Positions 31,300 to 39,491 of a stretch of DNA of 48,235 bases are shown piece after piece. Source of the DNA: Propionibacteriales bacterium (GTDB lineage Bacteria > Actinomycetota > Actinomycetes > Propionibacteriales > Nocardioidaceae). The DNA lies in contig JAPLCA010000019.1 in assembly GCA_026392465.1 (NCBI GenBank), positions 1 through 48,235 on the forward strand, in the 5' to 3' direction. The notes beneath the pieces are model-generated. The model was not told the origin of the DNA. It did no database searches and was given only the letters and a program-made list of their open reading frames with translations. The first letter of the stretch is position 1. Every line of letters begins with the position of its first letter. The translations under genes and the position numbers were made by a program.

Positions 31300-32265
31300 C
31301 TACTGCACGGCGGTGTCGTTGTCCGGGGGGCCGTCCGGGGCGTCCAGGGGACGGGCGCGGGTGGTCTGCCGGTACAGCCAGGGGCTCTCGCCACGGATCT
31401 GGTCGAGGACGGCGAGGAGGAGGTCGGCGCGGTGGGCGGGCTGCTCGGCGAAGAGCTCGGCGTCGCCGCGCAGGTCGGCGCGACCCTGGACGCCGAGCGC
31501 GAGCTGCAGGTGCAGGGCGCGCAGGAACGACGACGTGTTCTTGGCGGTGGGCGAGGGCCACTCGTCGTCCAGGTGCCCGCGGGTGCGAGGGGCGCGCACC
31601 CCGGCACCGAGTCGGGCGAGCCATGGCTCGACGATGCTCGGGTCGAGGGCGTTGCGGTGCAGCGCGGTCATGACCGCGTAGGCGAGGCGGTCGTCCTCGC
31701 CGTGGCGCCAGACGTAGGAGGTGGGGGTGAGCACGCGGTCGGCGATCACGTCGAGCAGCACGGTCAGCTCGAGCCGGTCGAAGTGTCGCGAGCGGGCGAG
31801 GGCGGCGAGGAGGTCGGCGCCGTGGGCGATGGCGTGCGCCCAGCCCTGCTCGGGGACCCAGCCGCGGTGGTCGAGCTCGCGGACGTACCAGCTGGTGGCG
31901 CGGTCGCCCCAGGCGAGCACGGTGGAGGAGGGCAGCACGTGCAGGGTGTTGTCGCGGCCGACGATGTCGGCGAGCAGGAGGGCGCTGTAGGAGCGTCGGA
32001 CGACGGAGACGTCGCCGTCGTGGCCGAGCCCGTACCGCAGTCCGGGCGCGACACCGTCGCCCAGCCCGCCGAGGAGGTCGTCGTACACGCCGGTGGAGAT
32101 CCAGGTGGTCAGCAGCGGGTAGGCGAGGTCCTCACGCAGTCGGGGGTTGGGGTGGCCGAGCATCTCGACGAGCTCGGCCGTGGACTCGTCGAGGGAGCGG
32201 TCGAGCGGAACCTGTCGACCGGTCCGCACCACGGCCTGCCAGTACGCCTCGGACATCTCGCCCAT
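31300..32265 (-). CDS. DUF2785 family protein
   Basis: The 321-residue helical protein matches the DUF2785 family, with [21 protein letters not shown] as the best conserved segment and [18 protein letters not shown] and [18 protein letters not shown] helices typical of HEAT-like repeat arrangements. Function unknown. ATG at 32265 or 32256 are possible starts. It is divergent from pdtaS with a 47-bp spacer and precedes the ThDP enzyme gene by 10 bp, so those two are probably co-transcribed. Confidence 0.8.
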   Translation of the reverse strand: MGEMSEAYWQAVVRTGRQVPLDRSLDESTAELVEMLGHPNPRLREDLAYPLLTTWISTGVYDDLLGGLGDGVAPGLRYGLGHDGDVSVVRRSYSALLLADIVGRDNTLHVLPSSTVLAWGDRATSWYVRELDHRGWVPEQGWAHAIAHGADLLAALARSRHFDRLELTVLLDVIADRVLTPTSYVWRHGEDDRLAYAVMTALHRNALDPSIVEPWLARLGAGVRAPRTRGHLDDEWPSPTAKNTSSFLRALHLQLALGVQGRADLRGDAELFAEQPAHRADLLLAVLDQIRGESPWLYRQTTRARPLDAPDGPPDNDTAVQ

Positions 32266-32312
32266 CGTGCCAGAGGGGTCCTGGTCCGCGGTAGCGCGGC
32301 TAGGGTGGGCGC

Positions 32313-33758
32313 GTGCCGACGCCCGACGACATCATCCGGTCGCAGACGGCTCTCGCGCCTGCCGACGTCGGCTGGGTGCACGCCCTCGTCGCGGACTGGC
32401 AGATCCTGGCCGACCTGTCGTTCGGCGACCTGGTGCTGTGGGTGCCCGACGCGGAGTCGAAGGGCCTGTGGGCGGTGGCGCAGATCCGTCCGACGACGGG
32501 CGCGACGACGCTGCTGGAGGACGTGACGGGCACGTTCGTGCCGGCGGAGCGCTCGCCGGCGGCCGGCCGGGTGCTGGCTGGCGAGGGCGCGCAGGACGAC
32601 GACGACCCGGCGGTCGGCGACGGGCTGCGCGTGCGGCTGGTGCCGGTGCGCCGCGGTCCGGACACGATCGCGGTGCTGGCCGTGCGCAGCGGTCGCGACG
32701 CACGTGCCACGAGCCATCTCGAGGTGACGTACCGGGCCTGTGCGGAGGCCCTGGTCGCGATGGTGGCGCGAGGGGAGTTCCCGACGCCGGGCACCCGGTC
32801 GGACCTGGCCGACTCTCTGCGGGTGGGCGACGGCTTCATCCGGACCCGCGCCGACGGCACGGTCGAGTACGCGAGCCCCAACGCGCTGTCGGCGTACCGC
32901 CGTCTGGGTCTGCACGGCGACCTGCAGGACGTCGACCTGGCCGAGGTCACGGCAGCCTGCGTCGGTCGCACGCCGACGGACCTGAGCACGGCTGCGGCGC
33001 TCGGCGGGATGGCGCCGGCGGAGGCCGAGGTGGTCGGGGCGGAGGCGACCCTGCTGCTGCGCGTGATCCCGGTGACGCGTGAGGGCGCGCGTGGCCGCGG
33101 GGAGCGCGACGGTGCCGTGGTGCTGCTGCGCGACGTGACCGACCTGCGGCTGCGGGAGAAGCAGCTCCTGTCGAAGGAGGCGACGATCCGGGAGATCCAC
33201 CACCGGGTCAAGAACAACCTGCAGACGGTCGCCGCGCTGCTGCGGCTGCAGGCGCGGCGCATGGACGTGCCGGAGGCGCGGGCGGCGCTGGAGGAGGCGG
33301 TGCGACGTGTGGGGTCGATCGCGCTGGTGCACGAGACGCTGAGCCAGGGGTTCGACGAGAGCGTCGCGTTCGACGACATCGCCGACCGGCTCCTGCGCAC
33401 GGTGCTCGACGTCGGGGGTCCGCAGGTGCGGGCGGAGCGCATCGGCGCGTTCGGCCTGTTGCCGGCGGAGGTCGCGACACCGCTGGCGATGGTGCTGACG
33501 GAGCTCGTGCAGAACGCGGCCGAGCACGCGTTCCCCGACGGTGCCGGTCGGGTGACGGTGGCGGTGAACCGGATCCGCGACCGGCTGCGCATGCGGGTGA
33601 GCGACGACGGCGTCGGTCTGCCGGCCGACTTCGACCCGACCCGCAGCCTGGGGCTGTCGATCGTCTCCACCCTCGTGGAGAGCGAGCTGGGCGGGTCGCT
33701 CGGCTTCGAGTCGCGCCCCGGGCGCGGCGCGACCGTCGCCATCATGCTGACGCTCTGA
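32313..33758 (+). CDS. pdtaS: Sensor histidine kinase PdtaS
   Basis: The 481-residue soluble kinase has an N-terminal GAF-like domain (~1-150), a PAS-like domain (~165-280) and a HisKA_2/HATPase block. [25 protein letters not shown] holds the phospho-accepting His (His296/297). [22 protein letters not shown] and [16 protein letters not shown] are the N, G1 and G2 boxes. In mycobacteria PdtaS phosphorylates the ANTAR-domain regulator PdtaR, which controls transcription antitermination. pdtaR is not in the window. GTG start at 32313 follows TAGGGT by 6 bp, so the mRNA is probably leaderless. It converges on whiB1, as in mycobacterial genomes. Confidence 0.92.
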   Translation: MPTPDDIIRSQTALAPADVGWVHALVADWQILADLSFGDLVLWVPDAESKGLWAVAQIRPTTGATTLLEDVTGTFVPAERSPAAGRVLAGEGAQDDDDPAVGDGLRVRLVPVRRGPDTIAVLAVRSGRDARATSHLEVTYRACAEALVAMVARGEFPTPGTRSDLADSLRVGDGFIRTRADGTVEYASPNALSAYRRLGLHGDLQDVDLAEVTAACVGRTPTDLSTAAALGGMAPAEAEVVGAEATLLLRVIPVTREGARGRGERDGAVVLLRDVTDLRLREKQLLSKEATIREIHHRVKNNLQTVAALLRLQARRMDVPEARAALEEAVRRVGSIALVHETLSQGFDESVAFDDIADRLLRTVLDVGGPQVRAERIGAFGLLPAEVATPLAMVLTELVQNAAEHAFPDGAGRVTVAVNRIRDRLRMRVSDDGVGLPADFDPTRSLGLSIVSTLVESELGGSLGFESRPGRGATVAIMLTL

Positions 33759-33798
33759 GCCGGCGGACCTGCGCGCCGGTGCGGGCCCCGGACGTCGA

Positions 33799-33830
33799 GA
33801 ACCCCGTACCCGGGCTCGGGTACGGGGTTC
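33799..33830. terminator. Bidirectional terminator between pdtaS and whiB1
   Basis: Perfect 14-bp arms GAACCCCGTACCCG and CGGGTACGGGGTTC around GGCT, midway between the converging genes. Confidence 0.85.
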
Positions 33831-33853
33831 GGACGCGTGCGGCGTGGAACGTC

Positions 33854-34105
33854 TCAGGCGGTGCGAATACGCGCCCGGGCGTTGCGACGCTTGAGGGCAC
33901 GACGCTCGTCCTCGCTCATGCCTCCCCAGACGCCATGGTCCTGACCGGACTCGAGTGCCCACTGTAGGCACTGCTCACGGACGTCGCAGCGGCGACACAC
34001 GACCTTCGCCTCCTCGATCTGCATGATCGCGGGGCCGGTGTTGCCGATGGGGAAGAAGAGCTCGGGGTCTTCATCGAGACATGCGCTGTGGTGGCGCCAG
34101 TCCAT
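33854..34105 (-). CDS. whiB1: WhiB1-type [4Fe-4S] regulator
   Basis: The 83-residue protein matches WhiB1 over its length. The cluster cysteines are Cys9, Cys37, Cys40 and Cys46, the exact positions of mycobacterial WhiB1. The GVWGG turn and the basic C-terminus (RRALKRRNARARIRTA) follow. WhiB1 binds the primary sigma factor through the cluster and responds to nitric oxide. AAGGAGC precedes ATG 34105. The 210-bp upstream region holds a CRP-like dyad. Confidence 0.93.
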   Translation of the reverse strand: MDWRHHSACLDEDPELFFPIGNTGPAIMQIEEAKVVCRRCDVREQCLQWALESGQDHGVWGGMSEDERRALKRRNARARIRTA

Positions 34106-34228
34106 GACGACAGCTCCTTCCCTTGTGTGTGCAGGCGCGCAGGGATGTCCGCCCAGGGGAAGACCAACGCGCCGCGTTCATCGTTTCAACAAAAGGCGCG
34201 TCGCACAAGGGATAGCCCGGTGGGTCGA

Positions 34229-34244
34229 TGTCTGTTGAGTCACA
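34229..34244. promoter_or_regulatory. Possible CRP-family site upstream of whiB1
   Basis: TGTCTGTTGAGTCACA has one intact TCACA half and one degenerate half (TGTCT) with the usual 6-bp spacing (TGTGA-N6-TCACA). Rv3676 (CRP) is known to regulate whiB1 in mycobacteria. Weak, prediction only. Confidence 0.35.
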
Positions 34245-34315
34245 CAGGTCATACCAAAGGAGACGCCGTGCTCCGGGGGCGGGTGCCGACCGGGGCGTGG
34301 TCCTAGGCTGGTCCG

Positions 34316-34750
34316 GTGAGCGAGACCAGCGACCCGACCCCGTCCGACCAGCCGGACGCGAGCCCCGTGGCGCCGCGGGGGCGGGCCAGGGCGCTGCTGC
34401 TGGTGGCCGGTGCCGTCGTGGCCCTGCAGGCTGCGGGGCTGCTGGCGATCACGGCGCTCGAGCTGGCCTCGGTGGAGGCCGACCGGGTGGGTCTGGGCGT
34501 CAGTACCGCGGTCTTCCTGGGTGCGCTCGGCGTGCTGCTGCTGGTGGCGGTCGTCCAGGTGCTGCGCGGCCGCACCTGGCCTCGCGGCTTCCTCGTCTTC
34601 TCCCAGCTCCTGTGCCTGGCGCTCTCGTTCAACTTCCGTGGTGACGCCCCGTGGATCACGCCGACGCTGGCGGGGGGCGCCGCCGTCGCGCTGGTGTGCC
34701 TCCTGTCACCTCCGGTCACCCAGGCGCTCGGGCGCCACGATCCCGTGTGA
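34316..34750 (+). CDS. Small integral membrane protein, 144 residues
   Basis: The protein has about four hydrophobic segments: ALLLVAGAVVALQAAGLLAITALELA, TAVFLGALGVLLLVAVVQVL, GFLVFSQLLCLALSFNF and TPTLAGGAAVALVCLLSP, after a polar Pro-rich N-terminus. This pattern is common in small actinobacterial membrane proteins; no function known. GTG at 34316 follows TAGGCT by 6 bp and lacks a Shine-Dalgarno sequence, suggesting a leaderless transcript. The malic enzyme gene starts 142 bp downstream. Confidence 0.75.
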   Translation: MSETSDPTPSDQPDASPVAPRGRARALLLVAGAVVALQAAGLLAITALELASVEADRVGLGVSTAVFLGALGVLLLVAVVQVLRGRTWPRGFLVFSQLLCLALSFNFRGDAPWITPTLAGGAAVALVCLLSPPVTQALGRHDPV

Positions 34751-34892
34751 GAATGGGCGACGGCATCACCTGCCGCGCTCCCGTGTCCGCGGGCCCGCCG
34801 TGCACCTACCGGTCGCGGGCCGCGTCGACGCCGTCCTGCTCCGGGTCCGCCCCGTGAGCCCCCGCCTTCAGCGAGAGAGAAGCTGCCAGCCC

Positions 34893-36095
34893 ATGGTCGC
34901 CACCGACTCCACCACCTCGACGTTCGACGCGTTCGACCCCACCGACCCCGTGTTCGCGCTGCACCGCGGCGGGAAGATGCAGGTCGCCGCGACGGTACCG
35001 CTGCGGGACGCCGACGACCTGTCGATGTCGTACACGCCGGGCGTCGCGCGGGTGTGCGAGGCGATCGCGGCCGACCCCGACCTCTCGCACGACTACACCT
35101 GGGTGTCCAACACGGTGGCGGTCATCACCGACGGCACCGCGGTGCTCGGCCTCGGCGACATCGGCCCGGCCGCCTCGATGCCGGTGATGGAGGGCAAGGC
35201 CGTGCTGTTCAAGCAGTTCGGCGGGGTCGACGCGATCCCGGTGGCGCTGGCGACCACCGACGTCGACGAGATCGTCGAGACGATCGTGCGCATGGCGCCG
35301 ACGTTCGGCGGCGTGAACCTCGAGGACATCTCGAGCCCACGGTGCTTCGAGATCGAGCAGCGGCTCATCGAGCGGCTCGACATCCCCGTCTTCCACGACG
35401 ACCAGCACGGCACGGCCGTCGTCACCCTGGCGGCGCTCATCAACGCCGTCCGGCTCACCGACCGCGACATGCAGGACCTCAAGGTCGTCATCTCCGGTGC
35501 GGGTGCGGCTGGTGTGGCGATCGCGAAGATCCTGCAGTCCGCGGGCGTGCACCGCATCAGCGTCGTCGACCGCCAGGGCGTCATCCACCCCGGGCGCGAC
35601 GACCTCAACAGCGTCAAGCAGTGGCTGGCGGACCAGACGGCCGACTGGGCGCGTCCCGGCACGGTCGGTGACGCGCTGGAGAAGGCCGACGTGTTCATCG
35701 GGGTCTCCGGCGGCACCATCCCCGAGGAGGACGTCGCGCGCATGGCGCCCGACGCGATCATCTTCGCGATGGCCAACCCGAACCCCGAGGTGCACCCCGA
35801 CGTCGCGCACCGGTACGCCCGCGTGGTGGCCACGGGCCGCTCGGACTTCCCGAACCAGATCAACAACGTGCTCGTGTTCCCCGGCATCTTCCGGGGCGCG
35901 CTCGCGGTGCGTGCGACGGCGATCTCCGAGGGCATGAAGCTGGCGGCCGCGCACGCGATCGCCGAGCTCGTGGGCGACGAGCTGAGCGAGTCCTACGTCA
36001 TCCCCTCACCGTTCGACCCGCGCGTGGCCGACGTCGTGAGCCGGGCCGTCACGGAGACGGCTCGCCGCGAGGGCCTCGCGCGCCGTCCGTACTGA
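34893..36095 (+). CDS. NAD-type malic enzyme
   Basis: The 400-residue protein is the short bacterial malic enzyme (decarboxylating malate to pyruvate). MSYTPGVARVCEAIAADP carries the catalytic Tyr region, and VMEGKAVLFKQFGGVDAIPVAL the catalytic Lys. FHDDQHGTAVVTLAAL holds the metal-binding Asp pair, VISGAGAAGVAIAKIL the NAD Rossmann motif and AMANPNPEV the C-terminal substrate motif. Coenzyme choice (NAD over NADP) is family inference. ATG at 34893 opens the conserved part directly; the frame extends further upstream without similarity. It produces pyruvate/NAD(P)H complementary to kgd-linked flux. Confidence 0.93.
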   Translation: MVATDSTTSTFDAFDPTDPVFALHRGGKMQVAATVPLRDADDLSMSYTPGVARVCEAIAADPDLSHDYTWVSNTVAVITDGTAVLGLGDIGPAASMPVMEGKAVLFKQFGGVDAIPVALATTDVDEIVETIVRMAPTFGGVNLEDISSPRCFEIEQRLIERLDIPVFHDDQHGTAVVTLAALINAVRLTDRDMQDLKVVISGAGAAGVAIAKILQSAGVHRISVVDRQGVIHPGRDDLNSVKQWLADQTADWARPGTVGDALEKADVFIGVSGGTIPEEDVARMAPDAIIFAMANPNPEVHPDVAHRYARVVATGRSDFPNQINNVLVFPGIFRGALAVRATAISEGMKLAAAHAIAELVGDELSESYVIPSPFDPRVADVVSRAVTETARREGLARRPY

Positions 36096-36170
36096 TCCGC
36101 TCGATACTGGACGCGGTACCTCGTCCGAGGCCGGGCTCAGCCCGGCCGACGCCCTGCTCGAAGGAGTCGC

Positions 36171-37139
36171 ATGTTCGCCGTCTACGCCGGTCAGATCCAC
36201 CCCGAGAACCCGCTCGAGGGGCTGGTGGTCGGGGAGCGTCCCGACCCCGAGGTGCCGGACGGGTGGACCACGGTGACGGTCAAGGCGGCGTCGATCAACC
36301 ACCACGACGTGTGGAGCCTGCGCGGCGTCGGCCTGCGCGAGGAGTCGCTGCCGATGATCCTCGGCTGCGACGCGGCGGGCTACGACGAGGACGGCAACGA
36401 GGTGCTGGTGCACGCCGTGGTCAGCGACCCGTCGTGGCGCGGTGACGAGACGCTCGACCCGAAGCGGTCGCTGCTGTCGGAGCGCCACCAGGGCACGTTC
36501 GCCGAGAAGGTCGCGGTGCCGACCCGCAACGTCGTGCCGAAGCCGGCGGGTCTGTCCTTCAGCGAGGCGGCCTGCCTGCCCACGGCCTGGCTGACCGCCT
36601 ACCGGATGCTGTTCACACAGTCGGGGCTCAAGCAGGGCGACACCGTGCTGGTGCAGGGCGCCGGCGGCGGCGTCGCGACCGCGCTCATCACGCTGGCGCG
36701 CGCCGCCGGCTTCCGGGTGTTCGCCACCAGCCGCGACGAGGACAAGCGTGCGAAGGCGCTCGAGATCGGTGCGCACGAGGTGTTCGAGTCCGGCGCACGC
36801 CTGCCCGCCAAGGTCGACGCGGTCATGGAGACGGTCGGCGCCGCCACCTGGTCGCACTCGGTCAAGTCGATGCGCCCGGGCGGCACGATCGTCATCTCCG
36901 GCGCGACGTCCGGCGACGCGCCGAAGGCGGCCGAGCTGACCCGCATCTTCTTCCAGCAGATGCGCGTGCACGGGTCCACCATGGGCACGCGCGACGAGCT
37001 GCACGCGCTCGCGCAGTTCATGGACGTCACCGGCACGCGCCCGCTCATCGACAGCGAGATCCCGATGGCCGACGCCGCCCAGGGCCTGCAGCGCGTCGTC
37101 GACGGCGACGTCTTCGGCAAGATCGTCCTGACCCTCTGA
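36171..37139 (+). CDS. Medium-chain dehydrogenase/reductase, quinone-oxidoreductase-like
   Basis: The 322-residue protein has a GroES-like N-terminal domain (KAASINHHDVWSLRGVGLREESLPMILGCDAAG) and a Rossmann domain with VLVQGAGGGVATALITLARAAGFRVFATS. The structural-zinc four-Cys loop is absent, as in zinc-free MDR proteins of the quinone/enoyl reductase type. SINHHD in place of ALNRxD is typical of actinobacterial members. Substrate unknown. ATG at 36171 has GAAGGAG upstream. It lies 75 bp after the malic enzyme gene. Confidence 0.88.
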   Translation: MFAVYAGQIHPENPLEGLVVGERPDPEVPDGWTTVTVKAASINHHDVWSLRGVGLREESLPMILGCDAAGYDEDGNEVLVHAVVSDPSWRGDETLDPKRSLLSERHQGTFAEKVAVPTRNVVPKPAGLSFSEAACLPTAWLTAYRMLFTQSGLKQGDTVLVQGAGGGVATALITLARAAGFRVFATSRDEDKRAKALEIGAHEVFESGARLPAKVDAVMETVGAATWSHSVKSMRPGGTIVISGATSGDAPKAAELTRIFFQQMRVHGSTMGTRDELHALAQFMDVTGTRPLIDSEIPMADAAQGLQRVVDGDVFGKIVLTL

Positions 37140-37152
37140 CCTGCGGCCCGGT

Positions 37153-37176
37153 CGCCGGCGTCAGAGGACGCCGGCG
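37153..37176. terminator. Hairpin between converging MDR and transporter genes
   Basis: CGCCGGCGTC (37153-37162) and GACGCCGGCG (37167-37176) pair perfectly around AGAG, overlapping the stop of the minus-strand transporter. Confidence 0.65.
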
Positions 37177-38294
37177 GCCAGCAGCGCGCTCGTCGCGCCC
37201 AGCAGCACGGCGAGGAACAGCACGTTCACCACGGTGAACAGGCGGAGGAACGCTCCAGTGCCGCCGGGGCGCAGCAGCTGGTAGCGGCGCAGGGTGATGA
37301 GGCTCGCCAGCGACGCCACGACGGTGCCCACCCCGCCGACGTTGACGCCCAGGAGCAGGGCCCGCCAGTCGTCGGTGAACGGCGCGTAGATCAGCGCGGT
37401 GGGCACGTTGGAGATCAGCTGGCTGCCTGCCACGCTCCACAGGAGGACGTGCTCCTGCAGCAGGTCCTGCAGGAAGCCGCTGGCCTGCGGGACGCGCTCG
37501 AGGTTGCCGGCGAACACGAAGAACAGCACGAACGTGGCGAGCAGGCCGTAGTCGACCGACCGGAGCGCCTGCCGGTCGACGACGGCCACCACGGCGACCA
37601 CCGCGAGGCCCGCCCACACCGGGAGCGCGCGCACGACGAGCGCGACCGCCACGGCGAACAGGACGAGGTGGACGGCCGCAGGTCGCCACCGCACCGGCGT
37701 GCGCGAGGTGACGGGTCGGATCGCTCCCCGCGGCACGCGCAGGCACGCCAGTACCAGCAGGGCGATCGACAGCGCGAACGGGATCGCGAGGACGGCGACG
37801 AGCTGACCGACGGACAGGTGGAAGTACTGGTAGAGGAACAGGTTCTGCGGGCTGCCGAACGGCGTGATCATGCCCCCGAGGTTCGCCGCGACGGTCTGCA
37901 GCACGAAGACGTAGGCGAGGTGCTCCTCGTCGCCCGTCGCGCGCAGGGCGAGCGCGGACAGCGGCAGGAACGTCAGCAGCGCCATGTCGTTGGTGATGAG
38001 CATCGACCCGAGGGCGGTCAGCAGGACGAGGCCCACGACGAGCGTCCGGCGCCCGCGCAGCACCCCCACGACCCCCTGCGCCGCGGCGGTGACGAGGTGG
38101 GTCCGGTCGAGCGCGCTGATGACGGTCAGGAAGCACCACAGCCCCACGAGCGTGCGGTACTCGGGATAGTGCAGGTACTCCGCGCTCGGCGGCACCAGCA
38201 CGCACGTCAGGGCGGCGGCGACGGCCGTCGCGGTGAGGAAGGGGTTGGCGGTCAGCAGGTGCCGGGCGCGCGTCGCGAGGCCGTGCTCAGCCAT
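37161..38294 (-). CDS. SLC13/ArsB-type anion permease
   Basis: The 377-residue protein is an integral membrane protein with about 10-11 spans in the pattern of ion-transporter superfamily proteins (SLC13, ArsB, CitM). TANDMALLTFLPL-like motif LITNDMALLTFLPLSALAL and SNVPTALIYAPFTDDWRALLLGVNVGGVGT are the paired re-entrant-loop motifs (TND and SNVP) of this group; MITPFGSPQNLFLYQYF is the SNT/SPxN motif. The exact anion (dicarboxylate, sulfate, arsenite) cannot be told. ATG at 38294 overlaps the AAA ATPase stop by 8 bp, so the two genes are co-transcribed. Confidence 0.85.
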   Translation of the reverse strand: MAEHGLATRARHLLTANPFLTATAVAAALTCVLVPPSAEYLHYPEYRTLVGLWCFLTVISALDRTHLVTAAAQGVVGVLRGRRTLVVGLVLLTALGSMLITNDMALLTFLPLSALALRATGDEEHLAYVFVLQTVAANLGGMITPFGSPQNLFLYQYFHLSVGQLVAVLAIPFALSIALLVLACLRVPRGAIRPVTSRTPVRWRPAAVHLVLFAVAVALVVRALPVWAGLAVVAVVAVVDRQALRSVDYGLLATFVLFFVFAGNLERVPQASGFLQDLLQEHVLLWSVAGSQLISNVPTALIYAPFTDDWRALLLGVNVGGVGTVVASLASLITLRRYQLLRPGGTGAFLRLFTVVNVLFLAVLLGATSALLAAGVL

Positions 38295-39063
38295 CGTCGT
38301 CCTGCCCGTCGTCGGCGAGCACGTGCCGCAGGTAGCGTCCCGGGGCCTCGAGGTAGGCGCGCCAGTGGCTCACGAGGTCGAGCGACTCCCAGCTCGTCTC
38401 CCGCAGCCCCCACGGACCGACCTCCAGGATGCGGGCACCGGGCAGCGACGCGACGACGGGGGAGTGGGTCGCGCACAGCACCTGGCCGCCGCCGGCGGAG
38501 ATGTCGTGGAGGGTCCGCAGCAGCGCCAGGCTGGAGGAGAACGACAGGGCGGCCTCCGGCTCGTCGAGGCAGTAGAAGCCCGGGGAGTCGAAGCGGCGGC
38601 GCAGCACCTCCAGGAACGACTCGCCGTGGCTCATCGCGTGCAGGTCGGGCCCGCCCACACCCTCCTGGTACGTGTACCAGCCGTGCATCGTCTCGGCGCG
38701 CAGGAAGAACCCCCACCGGCCCGCTCCCACGCCCCGCTGCAGCGTCAGGGCGGTGTGCAACGTCGACTCGCTCGGTCGGGAGCTGTGCTGCCCGTGCGTG
38801 CTGCCACCCTCGGGCGACAGGCCGTACGCGATCGCGACCGCCTCGACGATCGTCGACTTCCCCGCCCCGTTCTCACCGACGAGGAACGTGACGCCCGGCG
38901 GGAGGTCCAGCCCCTCCCGCAGCACCTGCTGGACGGCGGGGACGTCGTCGAGCCAGGGGTCGAGACCGCCCGAGCGCTCCGGGATCACCCGGACCACCGG
39001 CGGCTGCTCGAACCTCACCGGGACAGTGTGGCAGTGGGGGCCGATCGAGACGTGCTCAGCCAT
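38287..39063 (-). CDS. AAA family ATPase, ABC-type (SMC-like) NTP-binding
   Basis: The 258-residue protein has Walker A GENGAGKST, a signature-like MSHGESFLEVL, Walker B YCLDEPEAALSF and an H-loop-like LCATHSPVVA. This is the standard layout of soluble AAA_15/AAA_21-type ATPases found in many actinobacterial genomes, with role unknown. The start is uncertain: ATG 39063 has GGAGG only 2 bp away, and GTG 39018 is an alternative that would drop 15 residues. It overlaps the following transporter gene by 8 bp. Its upstream boundary touches a repeat cluster. Confidence 0.8.
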   Translation of the reverse strand: MAEHVSIGPHCHTVPVRFEQPPVVRVIPERSGGLDPWLDDVPAVQQVLREGLDLPPGVTFLVGENGAGKSTIVEAVAIAYGLSPEGGSTHGQHSSRPSESTLHTALTLQRGVGAGRWGFFLRAETMHGWYTYQEGVGGPDLHAMSHGESFLEVLRRRFDSPGFYCLDEPEAALSFSSSLALLRTLHDISAGGGQVLCATHSPVVASLPGARILEVGPWGLRETSWESLDLVSHWRAYLEAPGRYLRHVLADDGQDDDG

Positions 39064-39072
39064 GTCCTCCGC

Positions 39073-39258
39073 TGGTCGAGTAGCGCCGGCGGCGACACCG
39101 CTGGTCGAGTAGTGCGGAGCCGCGAGGGACGAGCGTGGTTCGCGCGTATCGAGACCACTCTGCAGCGGTTCGGCGGCAACACCTCGCGCCTGGCGGGGTC
39201 TGGACGTTTGCCAGGTCTCGATACTGCTGGACCGGCTTCGCCGGTGCACTACTCGACC
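39073..39258. repeat. Inverted modules bounded by GGTCGAGTAGTGC and GTATCGAGACC
   Basis: Module 1 (39103-39156) runs GGTCGAGTAGTGC...GTATCGAGACC. Module 2 (39214-39258) is the same pair in reverse (GGTCTCGATAC...GCACTACTCGACC). A shortened third copy of the first box is at 39073-39085 (GGTCGAGTAGCGC). Interior sequences differ; module 2 contains a small hairpin ACCGGC/GCCGGT. These box pairs resemble intergenic repeats seen in many actinobacterial genomes. Confidence 0.85.
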
Positions 39259-39311
39259 TGCCGATCTCGTTCGCGCCCCCGCGAGCGGGAGGTGCCCCCA
39301 GCAGAGCTCGC

Positions 39312-39488
39312 TCAGAGATCGTCATCATCGAGGCGGGCTAGCCAGGTGGCCAGCCGCTCGACCGGGACCTCGAAGTCGGGGTGCAGGTCGACGAACTCGA
39401 CGAGCCGGTCGGCCAGCCACGCGAAGGAGACCTCCTCCTCGCCGCGACGGGCCGCCAGCTCCTCGATGCCTCGGTCGGTGAAGTACAC
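39312..39488 (-). CDS. DUF6104 family protein (58 residues)
   Basis: The product MYFTDRGIEELAARRGEEE followed by VSFAWLADRLVEFVDLHPDF and EVPVERLATWLARLDDDDL agrees with the small actinobacterial DUF6104 family over its whole length. Function unknown. GTG at 39488 is 3 bp after the kgd stop, so it is very likely co-translated with kgd; this pairing with the oxoglutarate decarboxylase gene is typical of the family. It is a real gene that simple length cut-offs would miss. Confidence 0.85.
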   Translation of the reverse strand: MYFTDRGIEELAARRGEEEVSFAWLADRLVEFVDLHPDFEVPVERLATWLARLDDDDL

Positions 39489-39491
39489 GGG

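Noticed and set aside
37161..38294. Arsenic resistance ArsB
   Set aside because: Motifs are shared by the whole ion-transporter superfamily and no ars genes are nearby.
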